Source: Rhodothermaeota bacterium MED-G19 (GTDB taxonomy: Bacteria; Bacteroidota; Bacteroidia; Cytophagales; MED-G16). Taken from it: a stretch of 64,000 nt of DNA. Shown here piece after piece: positions 46,415 through 54,113 of this stretch; positions within the stretch are counted from its first letter, which is position 1, and every line of letters starts with the position of its first letter. Where the stretch lies: the NCBI GenBank assembly GCA_002457315.1, contig NTKI01000004.1, positions 34,748 to 98,747 on the forward strand, read 5' to 3'. The translations under genes and the position numbers were made by a program. The notes below the pieces were generated by a model. That model was not told the DNA's origin and made no database searches. It worked only from the letters and a program-made list of their open reading frames with translations.

Positions 46415-46900
46415 ATGAAAATCGGTGTAATATCAGATACACATAGTTATTTTCATGAAAACCTAAAATTATATCTAAAAGATTGTGATGAAGTTTGGCA
46501 TGCTGGAGACGTTGGAGATATAGAAACACTAGAAAAATTAGAAAATTTCAAGAAGACTAGAGGTGTCTTTGGTAATATTGACAATGAATTAATTAGGAGA
46601 GAATTCAATGAAATTCTAGTATTTACTATTGAAAAAATTAAATTTCTAATATTGCACATAGCTGGAAAACCTCCAAAATATAATAAGAAAGCACTAAAAC
46701 TAATAGGTATTAATAAACCAGATGTTTTAATATGTGGGCACAGTCATATACTAAAAATAGAAAGGGATAAAGTCAATAATTTATTGTATATAAATCCTGG
46801 GGCATGTGGAAAAGTAGGATTCCATAAAAAAAAAACAATTGTAAGGTTTTGTATTGAAAAAGGTAAGATTGATAAATTAGAAGTTGTAGAACTAAGCTAA
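46415..46900 (+). CDS. YfcE/MJ0936-type metallophosphoesterase
   Basis: A 161-aa metal-dependent phosphodiesterase with IGVISDTHSYF (D-x-H), WHAGDVGDIE (GD), GVFGNIDNE (GN), ILHIAGKPP, CGHSHILK (GHxH) and INPGACGK. All five phosphoesterase motifs are present. Family members cleave simple phosphodiesters or cyclic nucleotides in vitro; the natural substrate is not certain. Its stop codon runs into an intrinsic terminator that lies inside the antisense gene next door. Confidence 0.9.
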   Translation: MKIGVISDTHSYFHENLKLYLKDCDEVWHAGDVGDIETLEKLENFKKTRGVFGNIDNELIRREFNEILVFTIEKIKFLILHIAGKPPKYNKKALKLIGINKPDVLICGHSHILKIERDKVNNLLYINPGACGKVGFHKKKTIVRFCIEKGKIDKLEVVELS

Positions 46901-46923
46901 AACTACTTCTTAGTAGTTTTTTT
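46899..46923 (+). terminator. Intrinsic terminator overlapping the end of the convergent 52-aa gene
   Basis: AAAACTAC, 6-nt loop TTCTTA, GTAG followed by seven T's. The stem pairs AAACTAC with GTAGTTT. On the plus strand it ends the phosphoesterase transcript while on the minus strand the same bases encode the last codons (TTKK-stop) of the convergent small gene. Confidence 0.75.
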
Positions 46924-47061
46924 AGCGAATTCCTTTTTGATTTCTTCAATATCAACGTTTTTAATAACAGGCTTAGCGTTGAGGCTTTTAATAACCTGCT
47001 TAGCTCTTTTTGCTTTGGAAACGTTTCTTCTTCCTTTCCTCTCTAATCTAGTAACTGCCAT
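46903..47061 (-). CDS. 52-aa strongly basic protein, probable ribosome-associated protein of Bacteroidota
   Basis: Reading minus strand from ATG 47061 gives MAVTRLERKGRRNVSKAKRA.. ending ..KKEFAKKTTKK, stop TAG at 46903. It is about one-third Lys+Arg with a conserved-looking PVIKNVDIEEIK segment. I recall short proteins of this form (M-VTRL-RK-R--..PVIKNVD) next to hisS or similar in flavobacteria, and I suspect it is a ribosomal component; the Bacteroidota-specific bL38 is one candidate, but I cannot verify that. Fewer than 60 codons, so easily missed. It is divergent from hisS. Confidence 0.7.
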   Translation of the reverse strand: MAVTRLERKGRRNVSKAKRAKQVIKSLNAKPVIKNVDIEEIKKEFAKKTTKK

Positions 47062-47111
47062 AGTATTAATTATTGCCGCAATTTAAATAAAAAATAATGT
47101 AAATCATTTGC

Positions 47112-47119
47112 TAGCTTTG
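47112..47119 (+). promoter_or_regulatory. -7 promoter box for hisS
   Basis: TAGCTTTG, an exact TAnnTTTG match identical to the rpsF box, ends 16 bp before the hisS GTG at 47136. Confidence 0.5.
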
Positions 47120-47135
47120 TAATAAATTTTAAAAA

Positions 47136-48479
47136 GTGAAAAAAATAAATCCATCTTTAGCAAAAGGAACAAGAGACTTCGGACCAGATGAAATGAAGAA
47201 GAGGAATTATGTTTTCGACATTTTCAAAAAAACTTTTTCTCTATTTGGTTTTAATTCTATTGAGACACCATCATTAGAAAATATTGAAATTCTTAATGGA
47301 AAGTATGGTGATGAAGGAGATAAATTAATTTTTAGAATTCTTAACTCAGGTGAATTTTTAAAAAAAGTTAAGAATATTAATAAAAAATCGTCATCTGAAT
47401 TAAAAAGTTTGATATCAAGTAAAGGATTAAGGTATGATCTAACAGTACCCTTAGCCCGATTTGTTAGTAGCAACAGAGAAAATATAACATTACCATTCAA
47501 AAGATATCAAATACAAAATGTATGGAGAGCAGACAGACCTCAAAAAGGGAGGTTTAGAGAATTTTATCAGTGTGATGTTGACTACATTGGAACAAATTCC
47601 TTAGTATGTGAAGCAGAAATAATCAAACTAGTTTATTCAATATTCAAAGAACTCAATATTGATAACATTAAAATAAAATTAAATAACAGAAAGATACTTA
47701 CGGGATTATCTGAAGTATACAATTTTAGAGATAACTTTAATCAATTCTGTGTTCTAGTGGATAAAATTGATAAAATAGGCAAAGATCAATTCAAAGTTGA
47801 ACTTCAAAAATTAGAATTACCAAAAGAGAAAAATGATGAATTAATTAACATTTTATTTTTTGAAGGTTCAAATAAAAATAAACTTGATTTTATTAAAAAA
47901 ACTTTATCAAAATCAGATATAGGCATTCAAGGATTAAATGAAATCGAACAATTATTATTATTAGATGATAATTTTGAATTTGACCTATGTCTAGCAAGAG
48001 GATTATCTTATTATACATCTTCCATTTTTGAAGTTATTTCATCTAAAGATAACATTGGAAGTCTATGTGGAGGAGGTAGATATGACGATTTAACAGAAGT
48101 TTTTGGATTTAAAGATATTTCTGGAATTGGAATTTCTTTTGGTATTGAAAGAATTATAGAAGTAATGAACAACAGAAAATTGTTCCCTGAAAAAATTATC
48201 TCATCAGATAAGGTGCTTATAAGTTATCTTTCTGAAAAATTTATTAAACAATCCATTGACATAGCTACTACTCTTAGAAAAAATAACATTAATGTTGATT
48301 TATATTCTGATAATGGGAAGTTGAAAAAACAGTTGCAATATGCAAATAATAATAACATTACTAACGTTATAATTATTGGGGAAGATGAAATTAAGTCAAA
48401 TATTTATACACTTAAAAACATGAAAATAGGCACACAAGAGAAATTAAGCATTGAAAAAATTATTTCTAAGTTATCTTGA
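47136..48479 (+). CDS. hisS: Histidyl-tRNA synthetase
   Basis: Charges tRNA-His. The 447-aa class II synthetase has motif 1 region LAKGTRDFGPDEM...FGFNSIETPSLENIEIL, motif 2 (FKRYQIQNVWRADRPQKGRFREFYQCDVDYIG), the histidine loop (LARGLSYYTSSIFEV) and motif 3 (GISFGIERIIEVM), then an anticodon-binding C-terminal domain (residues ~350-447). The start is a GTG at 47136, chosen because no ATG precedes the conserved N-terminus. The next gene follows 9 bp downstream. Confidence 0.96.
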   Translation: MKKINPSLAKGTRDFGPDEMKKRNYVFDIFKKTFSLFGFNSIETPSLENIEILNGKYGDEGDKLIFRILNSGEFLKKVKNINKKSSSELKSLISSKGLRYDLTVPLARFVSSNRENITLPFKRYQIQNVWRADRPQKGRFREFYQCDVDYIGTNSLVCEAEIIKLVYSIFKELNIDNIKIKLNNRKILTGLSEVYNFRDNFNQFCVLVDKIDKIGKDQFKVELQKLELPKEKNDELINILFFEGSNKNKLDFIKKTLSKSDIGIQGLNEIEQLLLLDDNFEFDLCLARGLSYYTSSIFEVISSKDNIGSLCGGGRYDDLTEVFGFKDISGIGISFGIERIIEVMNNRKLFPEKIISSDKVLISYLSEKFIKQSIDIATTLRKNNINVDLYSDNGKLKKQLQYANNNNITNVIIIGEDEIKSNIYTLKNMKIGTQEKLSIEKIISKLS

Positions 48480-48488
48480 TAACTCTCA

Positions 48489-49835
48489 ATGATAAAAATT
48501 AAGTTAACTTTTTTTCTCCTTTTAATTTATTCTGTATGCTTTTCTCAAACAAGTGATCTTGGAAGGTTTTCTGTTAATATTGACAAAGGCTGTGTGCCAT
48601 TACAAGTCGAAATTATTTCTGAAAATATAGACCCTTCAGTTACAGTTGTGCAATATGATTTTGATTATAATCTCACAAACAACTTATTTAATCCTTCTGG
48701 ATCAAAATCAAATATATATTCCAATGAAGGTAAATACATTATTGCGCAAGCAATTAATCAAGATGGTGTTGAAAAAATAGATATTCTTGAAATAGAGGCA
48801 TTTAATGCTGAGGAGATAAATCTAGATTTTTTTAATTGTAAAAATAATAAAATAGAGATCATATTAGAAGATTCATATTATGATGAATACAAATTAATAA
48901 TAGAAGGTGACTCTGTTGGTAAACTTAATAGTGGTTCAAATGAATTTGATTATTCTACATATCTTGGATCAAGAGAAGAAATCAATGGTTTTGTTATTGG
49001 TATGTTTGGTGGTAGTGATTTAAATTGTTCAAGATACAATTTTAGAATTAATCCGATTAATGATGATAAAAAGGAAATTATTGATTCTATTGTACTAAGT
49101 AATGATAAATTAAATTTTATAATCTTTTACAATTTAGAAGAAAGCACTAATTATAATCTATTATTAAACAATTCTATTGACTCAACATTCTTAAGCCCTC
49201 CATCTCAATTGAGTATAAATGGGGAAATCACAGTCTCTAATAACTCTTATGTTAACAGGTGTATTACATTAAATAAAGTATATAAATGTAGTAATCAAAC
49301 AATAGAAGATAAATTGTGTTTGATATATTTAGATGCGTATGAGAGTAAAGAAGGTATTGAAGTAGAATTTAATTATTTCGATGAATTTGATTCGATTAAA
49401 ATTTATAGAAATGACAGTTCATTAATTTCATTATATCAAAAAAGAAATTTTTTTATAGATAAAAATGGAATTTTAAAAGGTAATGAGTACTGTTACAGAG
49501 CTGTTGGATTTCAGGGAAAAAAAAGATCTATTTCTAATATTGTGTGTGTAAATAGTAACAAAAACTTTAACCCAATAAAGGTCCCTAACGCATTCTCACC
49601 TAACAATGATGGACTAAATGATATTTTTAAACCTTTTTACTCTAATGTTAGTGAATATAAAATGTATATATTTAACAAGTTTGGTGAAAAAGTTTTTGAA
49701 AGTAATGATATAAATATAGGATGGGATGGTTATTTTAAGGGAAAAATAATTCAAGATTCTTATGTATATAAGATAGAGTTCAATAAAGACAATGAACAAG
49801 TTTATATAAATGGTAAATTTTTGTTAATTAAATAA
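48489..49835 (+). CDS. T9SS type B sorting (gliding motility-associated) protein
   Basis: A 448-aa exported protein: signal peptide (MIKIKLTFFLLLIYSVCFSQ), a PKD-like opening (GRFSVNIDKGCVPLQVEII, VVQYDFDYN), a beta-rich middle, and the CHU C-terminal domain VPNAFSPNNDGLNDIFKPF...KMYIFNKFGEKVFES...GWDGYFKG...DSYVYKIEF, diagnostic of type B T9SS cargo. Such proteins are moved to the surface and may stay associated. The gene lies in a tight run hisS-this-ybaB-glycosyltransferase. Confidence 0.88.
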   Translation: MIKIKLTFFLLLIYSVCFSQTSDLGRFSVNIDKGCVPLQVEIISENIDPSVTVVQYDFDYNLTNNLFNPSGSKSNIYSNEGKYIIAQAINQDGVEKIDILEIEAFNAEEINLDFFNCKNNKIEIILEDSYYDEYKLIIEGDSVGKLNSGSNEFDYSTYLGSREEINGFVIGMFGGSDLNCSRYNFRINPINDDKKEIIDSIVLSNDKLNFIIFYNLEESTNYNLLLNNSIDSTFLSPPSQLSINGEITVSNNSYVNRCITLNKVYKCSNQTIEDKLCLIYLDAYESKEGIEVEFNYFDEFDSIKIYRNDSSLISLYQKRNFFIDKNGILKGNEYCYRAVGFQGKKRSISNIVCVNSNKNFNPIKVPNAFSPNNDGLNDIFKPFYSNVSEYKMYIFNKFGEKVFESNDINIGWDGYFKGKIIQDSYVYKIEFNKDNEQVYINGKFLLIK

Positions 49836-49841
49836 GTTAAA

Positions 49842-50171
49842 ATGTTTGACATGATGAAAATGATGGGCAAAATAAAAGAAGCCCAAGAAAAGATGAAACT
49901 CGTTAAAGAAGAATTGGATCAGATTAAGATAAAATCTGAATCTGGTGCTGGATTAGTCAAAGTACACATAAACGGTAAAAAAGAATTGATTTCTATTGAT
50001 ATTGATGAGAGTATTTTAAATGAGAGAGATATGGTCCAAGACTTAGTAGTTGCTGCAACAAATAAAGGATTAAAAGAAATTGATATCAAAATTAAAAACC
50101 ACATGAAAGAAAAAACTGGAGATATAATACCTAATATTCCAGGTTTTGATATGGGAAATCTATTTAAATGA
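49842..50171 (+). CDS. YbaB/EbfC nucleoid-associated protein
   Basis: A 109-aa DNA-binding protein of the YbaB fold: MKMMGKIKEAQEKMKLVKEELDQIKIKSESGAGLVKVHINGKKELISIDID (quoted in pieces: N-terminal helix, then GLVKVHINGKKELISI). The coiled N-terminus and the short beta sheet match the family. It overlaps the glycosyltransferase by 4 bp. Elsewhere ybaB sits with recR and dnaX; here it does not. Confidence 0.9.
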   Translation: MFDMMKMMGKIKEAQEKMKLVKEELDQIKIKSESGAGLVKVHINGKKELISIDIDESILNERDMVQDLVVAATNKGLKEIDIKIKNHMKEKTGDIIPNIPGFDMGNLFK

Positions 50172-51184
50172 TTAAATCAGAAAAAAGAATTTCCATAGCA
50201 ATATTAAATTACAATGGAGAAAATTATTTAAAAAAATTTTTACCATCTATAATTAAGTATTCAGATAAAAAACTTTCATCAATTTATGTAATAGATAATA
50301 ATTCATCTGATAATTCAATCTCATTAATTAAAAAAAAATTTCCTTCAGTAAATATTATCCTAAATAAAAAAAATTATGGTTATGCCAAAGGATATAACAT
50401 AGGTCTGAAAAAAATAAAATCTGATTATATAGTTCTTATAAATAATGATGTAGAAGTTAGTGAAAATTGGTTAGTCCCTATGTTTCATTCAATGGAGGAA
50501 AATAATAACATAGGATCTTGTCAACCTAAAATATTATCTTATGAAAATAAAGATTCGTTTGAATATGCAGGAGCAGCTGGTGGATATATTGATTTTTTAG
50601 GTTACCCGTACTGCAGAGGAAGAATTTTTAATACTTTAGAATTAGATAATGGACAGTACGATTCAGAAAAAGAAATTTTTTGGTCTTCAGGAGCTTGCAT
50701 GATGATCAGAAATGAACTATTTAAAAAATTAGGTGGATTTGATCAAAGTTTTTTTGCACATATGGAAGAAATAGATTTATGTTGGAGGATACAAAGAGTC
50801 GGTCTAAAAAATTTTTGTTTTCCAAAAAGTAGAGTTTATCATCTAGGTGGAGGTACACTAAATTATAATAATCCAAAAAAAACATTTTTGAATTTTAGAA
50901 ATAACCTTATAATGATTACTAAGAATGAACCTCTAATGTCAATTATAATAAAATTGCCTATAAGATTATTTCTAGATTTTTTTGCCAGTATTTACCTTTT
51001 AATAAAAAATAAGTCTTTAATACATTTTCTAGAAGTTATAAAAGCCTATATCTCATTTATATTGAAGCTTCCCCAATTATTATTTAAAAGGAAAAAAACA
51101 AAAATGAACTCAATCAAAATGAATAAGGGTATTATTCCATTGGAATATTATTTGAGAGGGAAAAAAAGGTTTAGTGATTTATAG
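50168..51184 (+). CDS. Glycosyltransferase family 2 (rhamnosyltransferase-like)
   Basis: A 338-aa GT-A enzyme: ISIAILNYNGENYLKKFLPSI, IYVIDNNSSDNS, NKKNYGYAKGYNIGL, the DxD-equivalent NNDVEVSENWLVP, SSGACMMIRNELFKKLGGFD and HMEEIDLCWRIQRVGLK, the last holding the catalytic base. A C-terminal amphipathic or membrane-attached part follows (RLFLDFFASIYLLIKNKSL). The acceptor is unknown, presumably a surface polysaccharide or lipid. Confidence 0.88.
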   Translation: MIKSEKRISIAILNYNGENYLKKFLPSIIKYSDKKLSSIYVIDNNSSDNSISLIKKKFPSVNIILNKKNYGYAKGYNIGLKKIKSDYIVLINNDVEVSENWLVPMFHSMEENNNIGSCQPKILSYENKDSFEYAGAAGGYIDFLGYPYCRGRIFNTLELDNGQYDSEKEIFWSSGACMMIRNELFKKLGGFDQSFFAHMEEIDLCWRIQRVGLKNFCFPKSRVYHLGGGTLNYNNPKKTFLNFRNNLIMITKNEPLMSIIIKLPIRLFLDFFASIYLLIKNKSLIHFLEVIKAYISFILKLPQLLFKRKKTKMNSIKMNKGIIPLEYYLRGKKRFSDL

Positions 51185-51214
51185 TGATTTATTCTCAATA
51201 TTGATAAAAATATG

Positions 51215-51222
51215 TATTTTTG
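51215..51222 (+). promoter_or_regulatory. -7 promoter box for the 601-aa lipoprotein gene
   Basis: TATTTTTG fits TAnnTTTG and ends 43 bp before the ATG at 51266. A TTG 11 bp upstream is too close for a normal -33 element. Confidence 0.45.
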
Positions 51223-51265
51223 TTCCTTAAGTAAAAGCTTAATTAAGAACTTATAATTATTAAAC

Positions 51266-53071
51266 ATGAAAAATATTAATATTTTAAATTTAGTTTTTGT
51301 TGTATTATTTACAATATCTGCATGTAATCCGCTTAAGAAAATGGTAGAATTGTCTAAACAACAACAAATAAACGTAAATCCTAATCCAATTGAATTAGCT
51401 GGATCAAAAGTATCTTTTGATGTAGAATCAACTCTTCCAAAGGGTATGTTACCAAAAGGAACTAGTTATACATTGAATTTTAATTTTGAAGGAACAGATG
51501 TTGGATCTATCGAATTCATAGCGTCTGACTACCCAAACAGTGCTTCTTCAACATCTAAATCTACTAAAACATTATCTGTACCATATAATAGTTCAGTAAT
51601 GGGAGGAACACTTGGAAAATTGTCTGTAGTTGGTACTGCAAAAGTTGTAGTAACAGGTAAAAGTTTAGATACAGAATCTAATGATGTAGCTGATGGAGTA
51701 AACAGAACTATAACTTTTACTAGAGCAAGTGTAATTCCTACACCTAAAGCATATCCTGGATATACTGATGCTGAAGAAACTGAAGTAACTTCTATAGATT
51801 TTTATTTTAATCAAGGAAGTTCTTATTTGAGAGGTTCAGAGAAGAAAAGTGATAGAGGAGAACAATTTGCTGCATTTGTTGCTGAAAAAAATGTTACTAA
51901 AGGTGTAAATATAACTGGAGCACACTCACCAGAAGGTTCTACAAAAGTAAATGAAACACTTGCAGGAAAAAGAGCAGATGCTATTGAAAAATATTACAGA
52001 GCTCAAATGGACAAATATGATTATAAAGATGAAGCAGAATCTATAGGATTTGATTTAGTTCCAGTAGTAGAAAATTGGGATGGTTTAAGAAGAGCTTTAA
52101 GAGGTTCAAGTTCACTTTCAAGAGAAGAGAGATCTCAAATTTCATCTATCATTAATGGTGGAGGATCATTTGTAGATAAAGAAAAATCATTGTCTAAATT
52201 GAGTTTTTATAAGACTTTAATGAAAGAAGTTTACCCTGACCTTAGAACATCTAGAACAGAGGTTGTTACAGTTATTGAAAAGAAACCTAACAATGAGATT
52301 CTTGCAATAGCTCAAAATATAGTATCTGGAGAAGCTTCTTCAGATGCATTATCACATGGCGAATTATTATTTGCTGCTGGTTTAACTCCTGATCTTGCAG
52401 AAAAAGCTTCAATATATGGTGCTGCTGTTAAATGGGGAGGAACATGGCAAGCGCATAATGATTTTGGATCTGTACATATAGAACTTGCGAGGGAAGAGGA
52501 AGAAGGATCTGAGGCTCAACTTAAATTATTAGAAGCTGGTAAAACTCAGTTAGATATTTCTAATACTAAAAATGAGAACGCTGAAGCACATTTAAATTTA
52601 GCCGCAATTGCAGCAATGCAATACGATTGGACTCTTGCTAATGAGCATATCAATAAAGCTGCTGGTTTAGACCTTACTTATGCTGAGGGAAGATACAATA
52701 TGGCTAAAGGAACAATTTTAATTCCTCTTGGTGATTATGAAAATGCTTTAAATCATCTGAATAAAGTTGGGCAAAGAGGTTGGGCAAAGTGGAGAAAAGG
52801 TATTGTTCAATTAATGTCATATAATTTTGACGAAACTAAAAAAGAGATGGCAGCACTAAGAAAACAATTTAAAGAGAGTGGCTGGAAAGAAAACGGAGGA
52901 ATTGACTACATACACGCAATAATATCAGCAAGAGAAGGTGACTCAAATGCTGTAGCTGAAAACCTTAAAACTGCTTTATCAAAAGATGAAGATGGAATGT
53001 TAAAGGAAAGACTTGTCAATGATGTTGAATTCTTAAATTACTCTGATGCAGTAAATGCTGCAATGAATTAA
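51266..53071 (+). CDS. Large lipoprotein with OmpA-like and TPR-like regions
   Basis: A 601-aa lipoprotein: signal with lipobox ISAC (Cys20), an immunoglobulin-like beta region (residues ~35-160), an OmpA-like segment (~170-265: SIDFYFNQGSSYLRGSEKKSD, GVNITGAHSPEGSTKVNETLAGKRADAIEKYY in two parts) and a TPR-rich C-terminal half (~370-590, e.g. HLNLAAIAAMQYDWTLANEHINKAAGLD). OmpA-like domains bind peptidoglycan; the TPRs may hold partner proteins. Codons look cleaner and more G+C-rich than neighbouring genes, suggesting high expression. It has its own -7 box and terminator. Family name not recalled. Confidence 0.7.
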   Translation: MKNINILNLVFVVLFTISACNPLKKMVELSKQQQINVNPNPIELAGSKVSFDVESTLPKGMLPKGTSYTLNFNFEGTDVGSIEFIASDYPNSASSTSKSTKTLSVPYNSSVMGGTLGKLSVVGTAKVVVTGKSLDTESNDVADGVNRTITFTRASVIPTPKAYPGYTDAEETEVTSIDFYFNQGSSYLRGSEKKSDRGEQFAAFVAEKNVTKGVNITGAHSPEGSTKVNETLAGKRADAIEKYYRAQMDKYDYKDEAESIGFDLVPVVENWDGLRRALRGSSSLSREERSQISSIINGGGSFVDKEKSLSKLSFYKTLMKEVYPDLRTSRTEVVTVIEKKPNNEILAIAQNIVSGEASSDALSHGELLFAAGLTPDLAEKASIYGAAVKWGGTWQAHNDFGSVHIELAREEEEGSEAQLKLLEAGKTQLDISNTKNENAEAHLNLAAIAAMQYDWTLANEHINKAAGLDLTYAEGRYNMAKGTILIPLGDYENALNHLNKVGQRGWAKWRKGIVQLMSYNFDETKKEMAALRKQFKESGWKENGGIDYIHAIISAREGDSNAVAENLKTALSKDEDGMLKERLVNDVEFLNYSDAVNAAMN

Positions 53072-53093
53072 AATTTTTATTATTTTTTAAATT

Positions 53094-53121
53094 AAAGGCC
53101 TCTACTTTAGAGGCCTTTTTT
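53094..53121 (+). terminator. Intrinsic terminator between the lipoprotein gene and pdhB
   Basis: AAAGGCCTCT, loop ACTTT, AGAGGCCTTT: a perfect 10-bp stem followed by T's, 22 bp past the stop of the 601-aa lipoprotein. The T-run runs directly into the pdhB -7 box. Confidence 0.85.
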
Positions 53122-53129
53122 TATTTTTG
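53122..53129 (+). promoter_or_regulatory. -7 promoter box for pdhB
   Basis: TATTTTTG, an exact TAnnTTTG match, ends 6 bp before the pdhB ATG at 53136 and begins immediately after the upstream terminator's T-run. Confidence 0.55.
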
Positions 53130-53135
53130 CACGAG

Positions 53136-54113
53136 ATGAGAGAAATACAATTTAGAGAAGCGCTTAGAGAAGCAATGGTTGAAGAAATGAGATTAGATAA
53201 AAGTGTTTATTTAATTGGTGAAGAAGTTGCTGACTATAATGGAGCCTATAAAGTTAGCTTGGGAATGCTCGAAGAATTTGGTGCTCAAAGAGTAATAGAT
53301 ACACCTATAGCCGAAACTGGATTCAGTGGAATTGGCGTTGGATCAGCTATGAATGGTCTTCGTCCAATAGTTGAATTTATGACTTTCAATTTTTCATTAG
53401 TAGCTATTGACCAAATTATTAATGGTGCGGCTAAAATGTATCAAATGTCTGGAGGTCAATTTAATATTCCAATAGTTTTCAGAGGACCTACAGGTAATGC
53501 AGGACAATTAGGTGCTCAACATTCTCAAAATTTTGAGAATTGGTATGCTAATACCCCAGGTTTAAAGGTCGTAATTCCTTCAAATCCATATGATGCAAAA
53601 GGTCTATTAAAAACAGCAATTAGAGATGATGATCCAGTTATATTTATGGAATCGGAACTGATGTATGGAGATAAGGGAGAAGTGCCAGAGGAAGAATACC
53701 TTATTCCAATAGGAAAATCTAAAGTAATTCACGAAGGAAAAGATGTAACCTTAATATCATTTGGAAAAATGATGAAAGTAGCTGAAGAAGCTTATTATGC
53801 TGCAAAAAAAGAGAATATTGATGTTGAATTAATTGACTTAAGATCAGTTAGACCTATTGATTACAATGCTATAATAAATTCTGTTAAAAAGACTAATCGT
53901 CTAGTAATTATAGAAGAAGCATGGCCACTAGCATCAATTTCGTCAGAAATAAGCCATCATGTTCAAAGGTTTGCGTTTGATTATCTTGATGCACCTGTTC
54001 ATAGAATAACATGTGAAGATGTTCCATTTCATTATGCTCCTACTCTAATAAAAGAAATTATTCCAAATGTTGATAAGGCAATGAAAGCAATTAAAGCGGT
54101 AACTTACAAGTAG
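53136..54113 (+). CDS. pdhB: Pyruvate dehydrogenase E1 component, beta subunit
   Basis: Part of the thiamine-diphosphate E1 that decarboxylates pyruvate for acetyl-CoA. I place the start at ATG 53136 (325 aa, MREIQFREALREAM); the TTG at 53127 lies inside the -7 box. Signature segments: IGEEVADYNGAYKVSLGM (TPP-binding), DTPIAETGFSGIGVGSAMNG, QMSGGQFNIPIVFRGPTG, AQHSQNFENWYANTPGLKVV, SELMYGD, VIIEEAWP. E1-alpha and E2 are not in the window; in flavobacteria pdhB is often apart from pdhAC, though this could also be a branched-chain E1-beta. Confidence 0.9.
   Translation: MREIQFREALREAMVEEMRLDKSVYLIGEEVADYNGAYKVSLGMLEEFGAQRVIDTPIAETGFSGIGVGSAMNGLRPIVEFMTFNFSLVAIDQIINGAAKMYQMSGGQFNIPIVFRGPTGNAGQLGAQHSQNFENWYANTPGLKVVIPSNPYDAKGLLKTAIRDDDPVIFMESELMYGDKGEVPEEEYLIPIGKSKVIHEGKDVTLISFGKMMKVAEEAYYAAKKENIDVELIDLRSVRPIDYNAIINSVKKTNRLVIIEEAWPLASISSEISHHVQRFAFDYLDAPVHRITCEDVPFHYAPTLIKEIIPNVDKAMKAIKAVTYK

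Noticed and set aside
46773..46955. 60-aa minus-strand frame over the phosphoesterase 3' end
   Set aside because: It is an antisense frame overlapping both the phosphoesterase and the real 52-aa gene (46903-47061), which is in a different frame and has a basic conserved-looking sequence.
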